A DNA stretch of 64,000 nt, from assembly GCA_913057175.1 (NCBI GenBank), contig CAJXNP010000006.1, positions 248,001 through 312,000 of the forward strand. The letters are read 5' to 3'. The position numbers were made by a program, and so were the translations under genes. Below the pieces are notes generated by a model. The model saw nothing but the letters and a program-made list of their open reading frames with translations. It was not told the origin of the DNA and made no database searches. Of the stretch, positions 1 through 10,316 are shown one piece after another. The stretch is from an uncultured Cytophagales bacterium. GTDB lineage: Bacteria; Bacteroidota; Bacteroidia; Cytophagales; Cyclobacteriaceae. Within the stretch, counting starts at the first letter, position 1; every line of letters begins with the position of its first letter.

Positions 1-1000
1 CTCCTAAAGTTTCATAACTATAAGCCAAGTGAAGAGAATCAAACACTGGATTGGAATTAATACTAATCGATAATTTTGCAAAGTGAAATGCTGAATCACT
101 TTGTTTTAGATTGATATATGCATTGGCTAGGCTGTTGGTAATGGACAATACTAAAACGTCTTTATTTCCATATTGAGTTGTAGCTAGGTTCAATGATTTG
201 TTAAGGATGTTTTTTGCTTTTATGTGTTCTTTTGTGGTTCTAAGGTAATTGGCAATCGATAAATAAATACTTATTCTGAGCCAAGGATTAAAATCAGGAT
301 TGGCTTCAAAAATCCTGGCGGCTTCTCTGAAATAATTTATTGACCTGGGGATATCATTTAAAGTAAAAAGAGTTTGTCCTAAATAGTAATAGCTGTATCC
401 AAGATATACATTTGTTTTATTAGGATTACGTTCACGTATTTCCAGTGCCTTTTCATAATAAATCATTGCATTGATATAATCCGATTTTCTTTCCTGCAAA
501 AAACTACCCATCGCATGGTAACTTTGAGCCAGATCGTTATGATCTTTTGGTAAGCTGGTTTCCCGGACTTTTATGGATTTATTAAAAGCCCATTCCGAAC
601 TATCAGTGTTGTTTGTGAATTTGTAATAGTATCCAAGGTTGTAATACAATCGACCTAATTCAGGATGATTGGCTGGTAAATTATTCTGAATGATCTTTTC
701 CGAATTGTTAAAATATTGCCTGGCTTGATCAAATTCTCTCAGGTATCTGTGGCAATACCCCAATAAATTCAAGCAATAAGCGTAACTATCCCATTCTTTA
801 TTTTCATAAAATCTATCAGCAGCCTTTTTGTATACATCAATAGCGCTTTCCATTTCCCCTTTACTCACCATTTCATCCCCCTTTAAAATCATCGGATGCT
901 CCCGGTAAGACTCATCGAAAGCTTCATTTTGTAAGAAGGAAAACAAGGGAAGAAAAAGAAATATGAAAAATATCTTTTGTGCAAAAAGAGGGTAGTTCAT
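1..1000 (-). CDS. TPR-repeat protein, N-terminal part only
   Basis: The frame is open from an ATG (complement of 998-1000) to the window edge, 333 residues without a stop. Residues 1-24 are hydrophobic (FFIFLFLPLFSF) and look like a Sec signal peptide. The rest is a run of tetratricopeptide repeats with the usual small/aromatic pattern, for example GRLYYNLGYYYKF, NDLAQSYHAMGSF and YLGYSYYYLGQTLF. The phrase NNLPANHPELGR resembles NNFPANHALLGR in the TPR half of the CHAT protein at 22178-25075, so this may be a second TPR-CHAT protein whose catalytic part lies outside. A TPR-containing sensor kinase like the one at 29551 is the alternative. The secreted TPR nature is seen; the missing C-terminus prevents a firmer call. 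Confidence 0.75.
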   Translation of the reverse strand, partial: MNYPLFAQKIFFIFLFLPLFSFLQNEAFDESYREHPMILKGDEMVSKGEMESAIDVYKKAADRFYENKEWDSYAYCLNLLGYCHRYLREFDQARQYFNNSEKIIQNNLPANHPELGRLYYNLGYYYKFTNNTDSSEWAFNKSIKVRETSLPKDHNDLAQSYHAMGSFLQERKSDYINAMIYYEKALEIRERNPNKTNVYLGYSYYYLGQTLFTLNDIPRSINYFREAARIFEANPDFNPWLRISIYLSIANYLRTTKEHIKAKNILNKSLNLATTQYGNKDVLVLSITNSLANAYINLKQSDSAFHFAKLSISINSNPVFDSLHLAYSYETLG

Positions 1001-1351
1001 TTTGGTGTTGTGTTTCCGGGTCCGCGCTTTAAGTTAAAGAAAATACATGAAAATCCAGTTAAGTGGATTTTATCTATTGTGTCTTCAACTTGACTGATAT
1101 AACCTGATCAGACCATTTTAATATGAAGTCATAAAAGAATTCTCGTCTATTGAACTTGGTAAGCTACTTCCAAAAGATCCCGAAACAGGTCCGGGAATGG
1201 TCTTCTCTATCTATTTTGAGCCACTTTCACTTGTAACATGGGTTTGGCCTGGGTAATGTCAAATTTTAGAATTTTTAAGAAGAATTTACCCACTCTGAAT
1301 AGCCTACATCACTTTCAGGAACAAGTTTTTGTTAGTTTTCTCTTTCCGAAT
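1001..1351. other. Intergenic, hairpin and dispersed repeat
   Basis: No gene is supported here. A small hairpin (aaaatcca ... tggatttt) lies at 1050-1071. At 1155-1200 there is a copy of a dispersed repeat: cttggtaagctacttcc followed by gatcccgaaacaggtccggg. The same two blocks recur at 10317-10446, the first of them in inverted orientation. Confidence 0.6.
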
Positions 1352-2431
1352 TCAATTAATTTTAAACACAAACGTGCTCGATGTCATGTATTTCCCTCCC
1401 TGCGTTGTCAGGAACAGATGGCTGGGTTTTCCATTCTGCAGTAGCAGTTGTGGACGCTCGAAGCGACCGTATTTGGAGAGATGTTTGGGCTTTGGCGGTT
1501 GGGTAAAATAATGATCTGTGTTGTAATAAGCGATCTTTGGTTTGGACCAGTGAATGCCGTCAGGCGATTCAATGTACAGTCCATATTGATGATTGAAAAT
1601 GCCCATGTCGCGAAGAATCATCTTAAATTTTCCATTCTCATACCAGACATAGCCATCTTCCGCCTGGATGTTGTTACCCATTCCGGAATAATCGATGACC
1701 GGATTCCCTTCGTATTTCGAGTAAGGTCCTTCTAAATTTTCCGCTATTGCCAGGCCATATTTTCTGTTCCCTCGGATCTTTGGGTCGGTATAGTTTTCGT
1801 AGTCAGCTGTATTCCACGATTTATAATAAAGCCAGTATTGGCTGTTAGGGTGTTTCAGGAAAGTGGGATTGGAGGTACAGTGATTGTCCCAGGCTTCTTC
1901 TTCGCTCGAAACATTCAGAAGTGGTTTCTCTGCATGTTCCCACGGGCCATTAGGAGAATCCGAAATGGACAGTCCAACCCGCTTGGTGTTGGTCTTTTTA
2001 TTGGAGTTGCCCATGTAAAACAAGCAGTATTTCCCATCCACATATTTGATATGCGGATTGTGACAGGTAGTGCTGTCCCAGAAATTACCTTCTCGTGGTT
2101 TGAGAATCGTTGAAACGTATTCAAATTCAGATTCCGGTGTGTCAGCAACAGCATGGGCAATTTCAGATTGATGGATCCAACCACCCATTCCATATTTTTC
2201 CGGCCAGCGGGAATAAAACACATGTGTTTTTCCATCATCCCCAATGATTGGGCTCGTTCCCCAGACATAGTATCCTTCTGTTTCCAGCTTTCTTCCAATA
2301 GGAGAGAGGCTTTTACAAAAATCAGATTCATCGTCATTGAAGAGCAAGTTTTTGCCGAACGATGCATGGCTGATGGCAATAGCTGACATTCCAAGTCCTC
2401 CTTTGATGAATTTCCTTCTGTTTATTTTCAT
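1352..2431 (-). CDS. GH43/GH32-like five-bladed propeller glycosidase, exported
   Basis: A protein of 359 residues. It begins MKINRRKFIKGGLGMSAIA, a twin-arginine-type export signal. The body has the repeated short beta motifs of five-bladed propeller glycosidases (GH43/GH32/GH117 fold): GTSPIIGDDGKTHVFYSRW, TCHNPHIKYVDGKYCLFYMG, TSNPTFLKHPNSQYWLYYKS and RFERPQLLLQNGKPSHLF. An acidic residue after the first blade (GDDGK) and one in IQAEDGYVWYENGKF could serve catalysis, but I cannot assign the triad. It is the third gene after SusC and SusD on the same strand, 222 bp behind SusD, with a strong terminator between. The substrate is not readable from sequence; an alpha-L-arabinofuranosidase or galactosidase-like role is possible. 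Confidence 0.65.
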   Translation of the reverse strand: MKINRRKFIKGGLGMSAIAISHASFGKNLLFNDDESDFCKSLSPIGRKLETEGYYVWGTSPIIGDDGKTHVFYSRWPEKYGMGGWIHQSEIAHAVADTPESEFEYVSTILKPREGNFWDSTTCHNPHIKYVDGKYCLFYMGNSNKKTNTKRVGLSISDSPNGPWEHAEKPLLNVSSEEEAWDNHCTSNPTFLKHPNSQYWLYYKSWNTADYENYTDPKIRGNRKYGLAIAENLEGPYSKYEGNPVIDYSGMGNNIQAEDGYVWYENGKFKMILRDMGIFNHQYGLYIESPDGIHWSKPKIAYYNTDHYFTQPPKPKHLSKYGRFERPQLLLQNGKPSHLFLTTQGGKYMTSSTFVFKIN

Positions 2432-2575
2432 TAAATATCAATTAAATAAAAACAGCTTTCAGTTGCCTCCCGGCAATTTAAATTATGTGTTAAACCCTTC
2501 AAAGAGCATTCTCTTTAACATTTTCGTAATGGAATACCTTGTCATTCAAGCCTGGTTTAGATTCTTAATCAGAAT

Positions 2576-2625
2576 AAAAGTCCTGAAATGGGTTGAACTT
2601 TTTTCAACCGCACTCAGGACTTTAC
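2576..2625 (-). terminator. Two-part stem-loop terminator after SusD
   Basis: Outer arms agtcctga and tcaggact enclose an inner hairpin ggttgaa/ttcaacc. Read on the minus strand the stem is followed by a T-rich stretch (ttttattct). It lies 29 bp after the SusD stop codon and would reduce transcription into the GH43-like gene. Confidence 0.7.
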
Positions 2626-2653
2626 CTATTATTTCAAATAAACCTATATACTT

Positions 2654-4144
2654 CTAATATCCAGGGTTTTGTTCGTACAAACCTTCTTTTACTTCAAGCT
2701 GGCTTTGGTGAATGGCATAGATAATGTCATTTGCCACAATTGTTGGGATCTTGTCAGAAGCATCATCGACTTGTTCCCAGGCATTCATCACATCCAATAC
2801 TCTTCCGGTCCGCACGAGATCATGCCACCTATGTCCTTCTGCAACAAACTCTTTCCTTCTTTCTTCGAGTAACATGTCCAGGTCGACATTAGACACCGGT
2901 CCGACTCCAGCCCTGGCCCTGACATCATTGACAATCTGATCAATTTCCGTCTGGCTACCTCCGGTTTGAAGAAGCGCTTCAGCTTTCATCATGAGAATAT
3001 CGGTGTATCGGATGACAGGAAAGTTAATTCCCCAGTTAAACCGGTCAGCAGGCACATGGTCTAGGCTCACCCACTTGAGGTATTGAGGATTGTCATTTGT
3101 ATTTCCATTTTCATCGACATAGCTCAACAGGATCGAGATATCGTCCCTTATATCATCGACTTCAAAAGATGCCAGATAATCATCTGAAGGATTGATCGGA
3201 CTATCACCCGGAACTCCACCTGCAAAAGGAAGATTAATTCTTGCCCATGCTTCGTGATACATTAATGTTGGTAAGATGGTTCCTATTCCCAAATCACCTG
3301 TCACATTATTATTGATGTTTTGTACAGCAAATACAATATCTCCATTGTATTCATTGTCATAATCAAATATCGATGAGTAATCATCCACCCAGGAAAACTC
3401 ATTGCTGGCAATGACTTCATTCAACAATGTTAAGGCGGCATTGTACTGATTGGCTTCCATGCCCGGGCCATCAATTCCGTAAGTAGGTCCTGACATAGTC
3501 AAATATACTTTTGCCAGTAATCCTTTAGCAGCCCACGTTGTCGCCTTACCTGCTTCAGAATAGGAAGACGGCAATTGGCTGGCGGCCTCTTCAAGATCTG
3601 ATACGATCAGGTTGTAAACATCCGCTACAGGTGAACGAGGAATATCCAGCGCTTCTGTAGGAGTGACAACTTTGTCAATGATTGGCACTTTGCCAAAGAA
3701 CCTCACGAGGTCAAAGTAAAACAAAGCCCTGAGGAATTTTGCTTCGCCAATGATCCTGTTTCTTGTATTGTCATCAGGTACAACTTCCAGATTGATGTAA
3801 TCGATCACTGTATTGGCGAGGTAAATTCCCCTGAAATTGGAATCCCATGCTGTTTGCATCAAAACATTGGTTGCCAACGTCTTTTCAAAATTATTTACCG
3901 GATTCCATTCTCGAACGCCTGTCCCCGGTGAATAAACATTGTCTGATCTTATCTCCGAAAGATAAAAGTGGTTGCCGGAATAATCATTTAATGAATTGTA
4001 AACGCCGGTAATGGCCTGTTCAAAATCCTGCGTATTGCGGTAAAAATTTGCCGCACTAGGTTCTGATATAGGAGCCTGGTCCAGCTGATCTGTGCATGCA
4101 CTGAAAACCAGGACTGATAATATGTATATGAATATTCTTTTCAT
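2654..4144 (-). CDS. SusD/RagB-family glycan-binding lipoprotein
   Basis: A protein of 496 residues, within the usual 480-600 of the family. The signal MKRIFIYILSVLVFSAC places the lipid-modified cysteine at residue 17, so the protein sits on the outer membrane. The N-terminal SusD-like segment (APISEPSAANFYRNTQDFEQ) and the TPR-like helices (EAKFLRALFYFDLVRFFGKV) are typical. The C-terminal RagB motif RRKEFVAEGHRWHDLVR is clear. It lies 13 bp downstream of the SusC gene on the same strand and would form the lid of the SusCD transporter. Which glycan it binds cannot be told from sequence. Confidence 0.95.
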   Translation of the reverse strand: MKRIFIYILSVLVFSACTDQLDQAPISEPSAANFYRNTQDFEQAITGVYNSLNDYSGNHFYLSEIRSDNVYSPGTGVREWNPVNNFEKTLATNVLMQTAWDSNFRGIYLANTVIDYINLEVVPDDNTRNRIIGEAKFLRALFYFDLVRFFGKVPIIDKVVTPTEALDIPRSPVADVYNLIVSDLEEAASQLPSSYSEAGKATTWAAKGLLAKVYLTMSGPTYGIDGPGMEANQYNAALTLLNEVIASNEFSWVDDYSSIFDYDNEYNGDIVFAVQNINNNVTGDLGIGTILPTLMYHEAWARINLPFAGGVPGDSPINPSDDYLASFEVDDIRDDISILLSYVDENGNTNDNPQYLKWVSLDHVPADRFNWGINFPVIRYTDILMMKAEALLQTGGSQTEIDQIVNDVRARAGVGPVSNVDLDMLLEERRKEFVAEGHRWHDLVRTGRVLDVMNAWEQVDDASDKIPTIVANDIIYAIHQSQLEVKEGLYEQNPGY

Positions 4145-4157
4145 GATTTTGTCAATT

Positions 4158-7100
4158 TTATAGTCCTAAGTTTACACCGAAAATGATGGAGCGTGACAAT
4201 GGAAATGCCCCATAATCATCACCCTGGTTATTACGGGCTTCAGGATTAAATCCACCATTATATTTGTCTCCACCAAACCAGTTTTCTGCTGTAACATAGA
4301 TCCTGGCATTTGAAATGATATTGGATTCAAACAACCTGCCCAGATCGTAGCCAAGCGTGATGTTCCTGATCCTCCAGTAATCATTTGGATAAAGCCAATC
4401 GGTGTTTTTGATCCGACCAAATGTGGATGGTGATTTTCTTTCTTTACCTTCCACATCTGCTGCCGTAACTTCAGCTCCTTCTTCCCACACATATCGGTCT
4501 CTTGTCTTGCCAAGGGTATTTTCATTAGAACCCATACCTGTTCGATACATCGCTCGTCCAAAGGTGGAATACAGATGTCCACCCCATTGTCCCTGTATTA
4601 AAACAGACAGGTCAAATCCCTTGAAAGTGAAGTTATTGGTCATGCCCCAAACGTAATCAGGGTTTGGATGACCTGAATAAGTACGGTCATCTGGATCGAT
4701 CACGCCATCGTCATTGATGTCCACATATTTCGGATCACCTGCTTCCTGACTTCCGTAAAGTGGGTAGCCATTAGCAATATCTTCTGATGTTAACAGTCCA
4801 TCCTGTTGTACAATAAAGAGGGTGTACATTGGACGGCCAACTTCCAGGATATTATGTGTGATATCGAATCCACCACCTAAAATTGGTGTATCGTTAGGGC
4901 CTAGTTTAACTACTTCATTTGTATTGTGGCTAAAATTGACCTGGGTTCCCCATGTTAGGGCACCGGTTAGGTTTTTTGTGCTCAATTCCAGTTCCCAGCC
5001 TTTGTTTAGCACTTCTCCAATGTTAGTTAAAGCTGTGGCAAAACCACTTGCTGTTGGAACTGGGATATTCAATAAAAGGTCAGTATTTCTTTTGGTGTAA
5101 TAGTCAAAAGATACGTAGATCCTGTTGTTCAATAGCCCGGCATCTAATCCAATATCGATTGTTTCGGATTCTTCCCAGCTTAAGTCGGGGTTAGCAAAAT
5201 TGTCCGGAACCTGTCCATTGGCCAAATTTCCTCCGTAGCTGTAGTTCGCATAGGCAAGTCGTGCTATCTGATCGTAATCACCTACACCGTTATTTCCAGC
5301 TATTCCCCAGCTGGCTCGCAGTTTCAAGTCACTGAAAAAAGTTGCGTCTTGCATAAAACCTTCTTCAGACATCCTCCAGCCGGCCGATACGGAAGGGAAG
5401 ACACCCCATTTGGTATTATCGCCAAACTTGGATGAACCGTCACGCCGGATACTGGCCTGCAATAAATATTTATCGAGGTAGTTATACATCACACGACCAT
5501 AGTAGGAAATCAAGACATTTTTACTTTCAGAAGAGGAACCGCTCGTGCTGCTTGCTGCATTGAGAGTAGGAACATCATCAGAAGCAAATCCGGTTCCACT
5601 CAGGTCGGAATCTTCGTATTTATAGGAGCTGTATGAATATCCTGCCAAGACATCCAAATTGTGGTCTCCAAAGGAATGGTTGTAATTTAAGGTGTTCTCA
5701 CTTACCAGGTTGATCCTGGTATAGCCGGATTTGGATCCGCTGGCTGTACGGTTTCTCGTTACAAATGATGGTGTAAATCTCGCACTGTTGCTATTGTGAA
5801 TGTCAAAATTCAGATTGGTTCGGAATCGAAGTCCATCAATAAACTCATATTGGAAATATGCTGTACTGATATTTCTGAATAATTTGGTGTAGCGTTCAAC
5901 ATTTTGTGCTTCAGCAATCGGACTTACACGTGAAGTTCCCCATGCATACGATGTGAAGTCTCCAACATTTGTCAATTCCGCTCCGGTTTCAGATTCAACC
6001 ACCGGTTGCATACCAACAGTAATATGTGTGATGGCATCCTTTCCTTCCACACCAGGATCATTCAGGATACTGTAAGAAGGATTAAGGTTTAACCCAAACG
6101 TGACCTTGTTATTGGGTGAGACTTCGACATTCGCCCTTGCGCTGAACCGTTCATAATTGACACCAACGGCAACTCCTTCCTGGTCAAGATAATCTCCTGA
6201 TACGTAGTATTTGGTAACTTCATTTCCACCGGAAGCTGACAATTGGTAGCTTTGGATTAATCCTTTCTGGAAAAACAGATCCTGCCAGTCTACATAGTCC
6301 AGACCCGGATGTCCGGGTTCCATCCATCGATCATCCCACATGTATCGGGTATTGTATTCACCATCCGGTAATCCAAGTAACGCTCGTCTTTCTGCATTTG
6401 TATCAGAAGAGCTTGCTCCCTGATCACCGTAATCTCTTACCCAGAAATAGTTCATGTGTTCGACTTGTCGATCCACCCATTCCTGTGAGGATAGTACATC
6501 CAGTTTTTTAACTGTTTCATTCCAACCCAGGTAAGTATTGAAATTAATGTTCGGTTTGCCGGTCTTTCCTTTTTTAGTGGTAATAATGACAACTCCGTTA
6601 GATCCTCTTGATCCGTAAATCGATGCAGCTGCTGCGTCTTTTAAAACCTGGATGGATTCGATGTCATTGGGGTTAATGTTGGATAGGGGGTTCCCATTAT
6701 TGAAACCACCTTCCGCAGTTTGAGGAGAGACTTCCAGAGGGAACCCGTCAATTACGTAAAGAGGTTCGTTGTTAGCTGATATGGAACCAGTTCCCCTTAC
6801 CTGAATACTAAAGCCTTGTCCGGGAAGCCCACTTGTTTGTTGTACCCTTACGCCAGCCATTTCACCGACCAACGCCTGATCGACTCTGATCAGCGGTCTT
6901 TCCTTTAGTTGTTCTCCGTCCATGGTGGCAATAGCGCCTGTTACATCCGCACGTTTTTGGGTACCATAACCCACTACAACAATTTCACTCAATTCCTGTA
7001 CATCGACAGTCATCGTTAAATTGATTGTTGATCGACCATTAACTGGAATTTCTTCAGCGACATAACCAACAGCGCTGAATACCAGAACAGACTCATCAGA

Positions 7101-7316
7101 AGGTATTTCTATGCTATACCGGCCATCCAGGTCGGTAACAGTTCCTACAGAAGTTCCTTTGATAAGAATGTTTGCTCCGGGAAGCCCGGCATCATCTTCA
7201 GAGGACGTGACGCGTCCTTCTACTTGCATCTGGGCCTGAACCGGATAATTTATCCAAAGCCCTAAAATCACCAGGTAAAGAATACGGGTGACCCTTTTTG
7301 GTAGTTGTACACTCAT
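4158..7316 (-). CDS. SusC/RagA-family TonB-dependent transporter
   Basis: About 1052 residues counted from an ATG at 7316; a TTG two codons upstream is the alternative start. A signal peptide ending PVQAQ is followed by a carboxypeptidase-D-regulatory-like beta domain (VEGRVTSSEDDAGLPGANIL). The SusC hallmark LSEIVVVGYGTQKRADVTGA comes next, and then the plug with GSISANNEPLYVIDGFPL and SIYGSRGSNGVVIITTKKGK. The remainder is a 22-strand barrel ending in an aromatic-rich terminus (RSIIFGVNLGL). It is the first gene of the operon with SusD and the GH43-like enzyme. It imports oligosaccharides using TonB energy. Confidence 0.97.
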   Translation of the reverse strand: MSVQLPKRVTRILYLVILGLWINYPVQAQMQVEGRVTSSEDDAGLPGANILIKGTSVGTVTDLDGRYSIEIPSDESVLVFSAVGYVAEEIPVNGRSTINLTMTVDVQELSEIVVVGYGTQKRADVTGAIATMDGEQLKERPLIRVDQALVGEMAGVRVQQTSGLPGQGFSIQVRGTGSISANNEPLYVIDGFPLEVSPQTAEGGFNNGNPLSNINPNDIESIQVLKDAAAASIYGSRGSNGVVIITTKKGKTGKPNINFNTYLGWNETVKKLDVLSSQEWVDRQVEHMNYFWVRDYGDQGASSSDTNAERRALLGLPDGEYNTRYMWDDRWMEPGHPGLDYVDWQDLFFQKGLIQSYQLSASGGNEVTKYYVSGDYLDQEGVAVGVNYERFSARANVEVSPNNKVTFGLNLNPSYSILNDPGVEGKDAITHITVGMQPVVESETGAELTNVGDFTSYAWGTSRVSPIAEAQNVERYTKLFRNISTAYFQYEFIDGLRFRTNLNFDIHNSNSARFTPSFVTRNRTASGSKSGYTRINLVSENTLNYNHSFGDHNLDVLAGYSYSSYKYEDSDLSGTGFASDDVPTLNAASSTSGSSSESKNVLISYYGRVMYNYLDKYLLQASIRRDGSSKFGDNTKWGVFPSVSAGWRMSEEGFMQDATFFSDLKLRASWGIAGNNGVGDYDQIARLAYANYSYGGNLANGQVPDNFANPDLSWEESETIDIGLDAGLLNNRIYVSFDYYTKRNTDLLLNIPVPTASGFATALTNIGEVLNKGWELELSTKNLTGALTWGTQVNFSHNTNEVVKLGPNDTPILGGGFDITHNILEVGRPMYTLFIVQQDGLLTSEDIANGYPLYGSQEAGDPKYVDINDDGVIDPDDRTYSGHPNPDYVWGMTNNFTFKGFDLSVLIQGQWGGHLYSTFGRAMYRTGMGSNENTLGKTRDRYVWEEGAEVTAADVEGKERKSPSTFGRIKNTDWLYPNDYWRIRNITLGYDLGRLFESNIISNARIYVTAENWFGGDKYNGGFNPEARNNQGDDYGAFPLSRSIIFGVNLGL

Positions 7317-7749
7317 AAACAAATGATTTAATTAAATAATTAATTGATTTATTCTATTGCATTTTTCTAATGCACAATTTTTCGTCCCAACAAAAGCGCT
7401 GGGTTTAGCGTTAGCAAAAGGTTAATAAAGGTTGGATATGAGGCTGCACTTTTATGAATTTAATAAAAATGCATTGGAAAAGTATAGAGAATAATTTGTA
7501 TTCATATCCTGCCGTATCCTGCAGGATAATAAAGCAGGAAACATGGAATTGTATTTTTACAAGTTTTTGACATTTTTTTTGTCAAAACTTGCCTGAGAGT
7601 CCTGAGACAAGGTTTCCTCATCACAATAAGTTAAAGCTCATTGTCAGTAACACAAGTATTTGCAATGGCTTCCAAACAAGGATACTGCATGACAGGAAAA
7701 ATCAATTTATCGCCCAACTTCGCATATTGTCAATAAAGTAAGTATCAAT
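7317..7749. promoter_or_regulatory. Divergent promoter region between SusC and GH31
   Basis: This 433-bp AT-rich spacer lies between divergent genes and must hold both promoters. The clearest element is an inverted repeat at 7560-7591 (caagtttttgac ... gtcaaaacttg, with a run of T in the loop), a plausible regulator site or attenuator hairpin. A smaller direct repetition (cctgccgtatcctgcagga) lies at 7508-7526. No convincing Bacteroidota -33/-7 pair could be fixed. Confidence 0.45.
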
Positions 7750-10203
7750 ATGAATCCTCTTTTAAATAAATTCTCCCTTTCGCTTATCATTTTGTTTCTT
7801 TTAACTCCGGAAATTTATGCACAGGAACTGGGAAATATGCAGTCCGGGCTAAATACAGATGGCAATATCATAGATGTTTCCTATCAAAATGCAGATGTGC
7901 GGTTGGAGATCTGCCAGGATAACATGATAAGGGTGCGCACGACCTGGAACAAAGGATTTGAAGAAAATGAACCCTACATGGTTGTAAAGTATCAGTGGCC
8001 AAAAATTGAATATTCCATTGATAAGTATTCGGAATACTACTCTATAAAGACTGATAAACTTGAATTGAGGCTAAAAAAAGGAGATTTTGATTTGAAAATT
8101 TATGATATCAAAGGAAATCTATTGACCGAAGATGTCCTTCATTCTAAGGCAAATGAACAAGTGAAAAGCATTCATTCCCTGCAACCGGATGAGCATTTTT
8201 TCGGGTTTGGAGAGCGGATGGATTTTCTGGATAGACGTGGGAAGAAAGTAGAACTCAATGTAGGTCGCGGTGAACAAAGACCGCATATAATTGGTGCTTA
8301 CAATGTGCTTGAAGCTAACTATTGTCCGGTACCGTTTTTTATGAGTACAAAAGGCTACGGTATATTTTTTCACAATTCATATGCTACGGAATGGGATATG
8401 GGAAACGGAAATCCGGATGAGTATTCCTTTTCTGCTGATGGTGGAGAGTTGGACTATTATTTTATATACGGTCCAAAATTCGCCAACATTCTCGACGGAT
8501 ACACTGATATCACAGGAAAATCACCCATGATGAACCGATTTGCTTTTGGCCTTCATGTCGGGACTTACAGCGGAGGGACCTGGGGGCATGAAGAGCTTAC
8601 CTCAACCCAATATGTGATTAACCTGGCCCGAAAGTTTCGGGAATTGGGTATCCCACTTGACATCCTTCATCTGGACTCCACATGGCGAATATTTGGCGAT
8701 ACGGGAGGAAAGGGTGCCACGACTTTCGAATGGAGGGAAACATTTGTTGATCCCGAAGCGATGTTTGATACACTTTATCAGTTGGATTTGAATATGGTGG
8801 GTGTTCATCTCCGCCCAAGGTTTGACAATGGTAATAAACTGAAATTACTTACTGCAGCAAGAGAAAAGGGCTTTGTCTACCCGGAAGATGATAACCCAGG
8901 TGAGTTTGTCAATTTCTTTGATGAAGAGGCTGTTGACTGGTGGTGGGAAAACGGTGTGATGAGAGTCGCCGAACAGGGAGCCATGTTCTTAAAAACCGAT
9001 GAGGGGAGCGCATTTGGTAGAAAAGCTAATGAAAGTGATAAAATTGGACCGACCGGACAAGAAATTCAACGTCTGCACAATATTTTTCCTCTGGCCTATG
9101 CCAAAGCTCCTTATGGAAAGTTCGCTGAATACAATGGTTTGAGAGGGATGAACCATACCCGCGAAGGCTATGCCGGTATTCAGCGATACCCATTTATTTT
9201 CGCCGGCGACTGGCCGAGTGAATGGCAGTACTTTGAACCTGTTATCAAAGCTGGTTTAAACATCGGTATCTCGGGCGTAGGATATTGGGCGCATTGCATG
9301 GGTGGTTTTGAACACGAAGCGGATCCTGAACTATACATCCGGTGGTGCCAGTTTGGTCTGCTAAGCCCGGTTGCGCATTTATTTGGAATGGACCATCCAG
9401 CGTACAAGGAACCTTGGAATTACGGAGAAGAGGGTTTGAGAATCTTCAGGCAATACGATGAATTACGCTACCGGCTTATTCCCTTTATGTACAGCAATGC
9501 CTGGGAAATGAATCAAACAGGTATGCCATTGATGCGGGCATTGGTACTGGAATACCAGGATGATGTCAATACCTATGGAATTACCGATCAATATTTGCTG
9601 GGAAGTTCCATGCTGGTATGCCCGGTTACAACCAAAGGAGCAAAGACGAGGTCGTTGTATTTGCCTGAGGGAACCTGGTACAGCCATTGGGACGGTAAGA
9701 GTTATGAGGGTAAGCAATATGTACATGTAGTGACTCCATTGGATCAAATGCCGATCTTTTATAAAGAAGGAAGCATCGTCCCAACCCAACCGGTTGTTCA
9801 ATATGTTGACAAGGAACCTGTGAAGGAAATCACCCTTCATATTTATCCGGGAGCGGGAGGGAGTTTTGATCTTTATGACGATGACGGAAGATCATTGGAG
9901 TATCAAGACGGTGAATATGCTTTGACAAGAATAAACTATAGCGAGTCCGAAGATGGGTCAAAGGTTGAAATATTGCCAGCAAAAGGAGGATTTGAACTAC
10001 CGGAACGGACGTACATTATTCAGGTCCATGCAATGGAGAGGCCTTCCGAATTAACTGGGCTATTAGGAAAGAAAAAATTAAAATTATCGGAGTCCACTAC
10101 TTTAGAAAATGAGAATGAGTGGGGTTATGATGAAGGAGGACAAATACTGACAGCTAAGGTGAAGAAGGGGAAGGATGAAAAGGTGACTGTTGAGTGGAGG
10201 TAG
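7750..10203 (+). CDS. Glycoside hydrolase family 31 (alpha-glucosidase/alpha-xylosidase type)
   Basis: A protein of 817 residues with a Sec signal (LSLIILFLLTPEIYAQE). The N-terminal galactose-mutarotase-like domain runs to about residue 250 and includes HFFGFGERMDFLDRRG. A (beta/alpha)8 barrel and C-terminal beta domains (LYDDDGRSLEYQDGEY) follow. The catalytic nucleophile is most likely Asp417 in FLKTDEGS and the acid/base Asp487 in FIFAGDWPSEW, matching GH31 spacing. It is divergent from the SusC operon and probably processes the sugars imported by it. GH31 covers alpha-glucosidases, alpha-xylosidases, alpha-galactosidases and sulfoquinovosidases; the substrate is not clear, since the usual WxDMNE form is replaced by KTDEGS. 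Confidence 0.9.
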   Translation: MNPLLNKFSLSLIILFLLTPEIYAQELGNMQSGLNTDGNIIDVSYQNADVRLEICQDNMIRVRTTWNKGFEENEPYMVVKYQWPKIEYSIDKYSEYYSIKTDKLELRLKKGDFDLKIYDIKGNLLTEDVLHSKANEQVKSIHSLQPDEHFFGFGERMDFLDRRGKKVELNVGRGEQRPHIIGAYNVLEANYCPVPFFMSTKGYGIFFHNSYATEWDMGNGNPDEYSFSADGGELDYYFIYGPKFANILDGYTDITGKSPMMNRFAFGLHVGTYSGGTWGHEELTSTQYVINLARKFRELGIPLDILHLDSTWRIFGDTGGKGATTFEWRETFVDPEAMFDTLYQLDLNMVGVHLRPRFDNGNKLKLLTAAREKGFVYPEDDNPGEFVNFFDEEAVDWWWENGVMRVAEQGAMFLKTDEGSAFGRKANESDKIGPTGQEIQRLHNIFPLAYAKAPYGKFAEYNGLRGMNHTREGYAGIQRYPFIFAGDWPSEWQYFEPVIKAGLNIGISGVGYWAHCMGGFEHEADPELYIRWCQFGLLSPVAHLFGMDHPAYKEPWNYGEEGLRIFRQYDELRYRLIPFMYSNAWEMNQTGMPLMRALVLEYQDDVNTYGITDQYLLGSSMLVCPVTTKGAKTRSLYLPEGTWYSHWDGKSYEGKQYVHVVTPLDQMPIFYKEGSIVPTQPVVQYVDKEPVKEITLHIYPGAGGSFDLYDDDGRSLEYQDGEYALTRINYSESEDGSKVEILPAKGGFELPERTYIIQVHAMERPSELTGLLGKKKLKLSESTTLENENEWGYDEGGQILTAKVKKGKDEKVTVEWR

Positions 10204-10316
10204 GTTTGATTAGTTAGACCTGCCTCGTCCGTCAGGCGGGCACCAACCAAGGTGTTGCCGATTGGTACGAAAAATATTTATCTACCAAAACAAAGTACAA
10301 GAGACAAGAGAAGTAA

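Noticed and set aside
4172-4582. Second minus-strand frame inside the first SusC gene
   Set aside because: A shadow in another frame of a clear SusC gene; likewise for the numerous frames opposite the SusC, SusD, acnA and FG-GAP genes.
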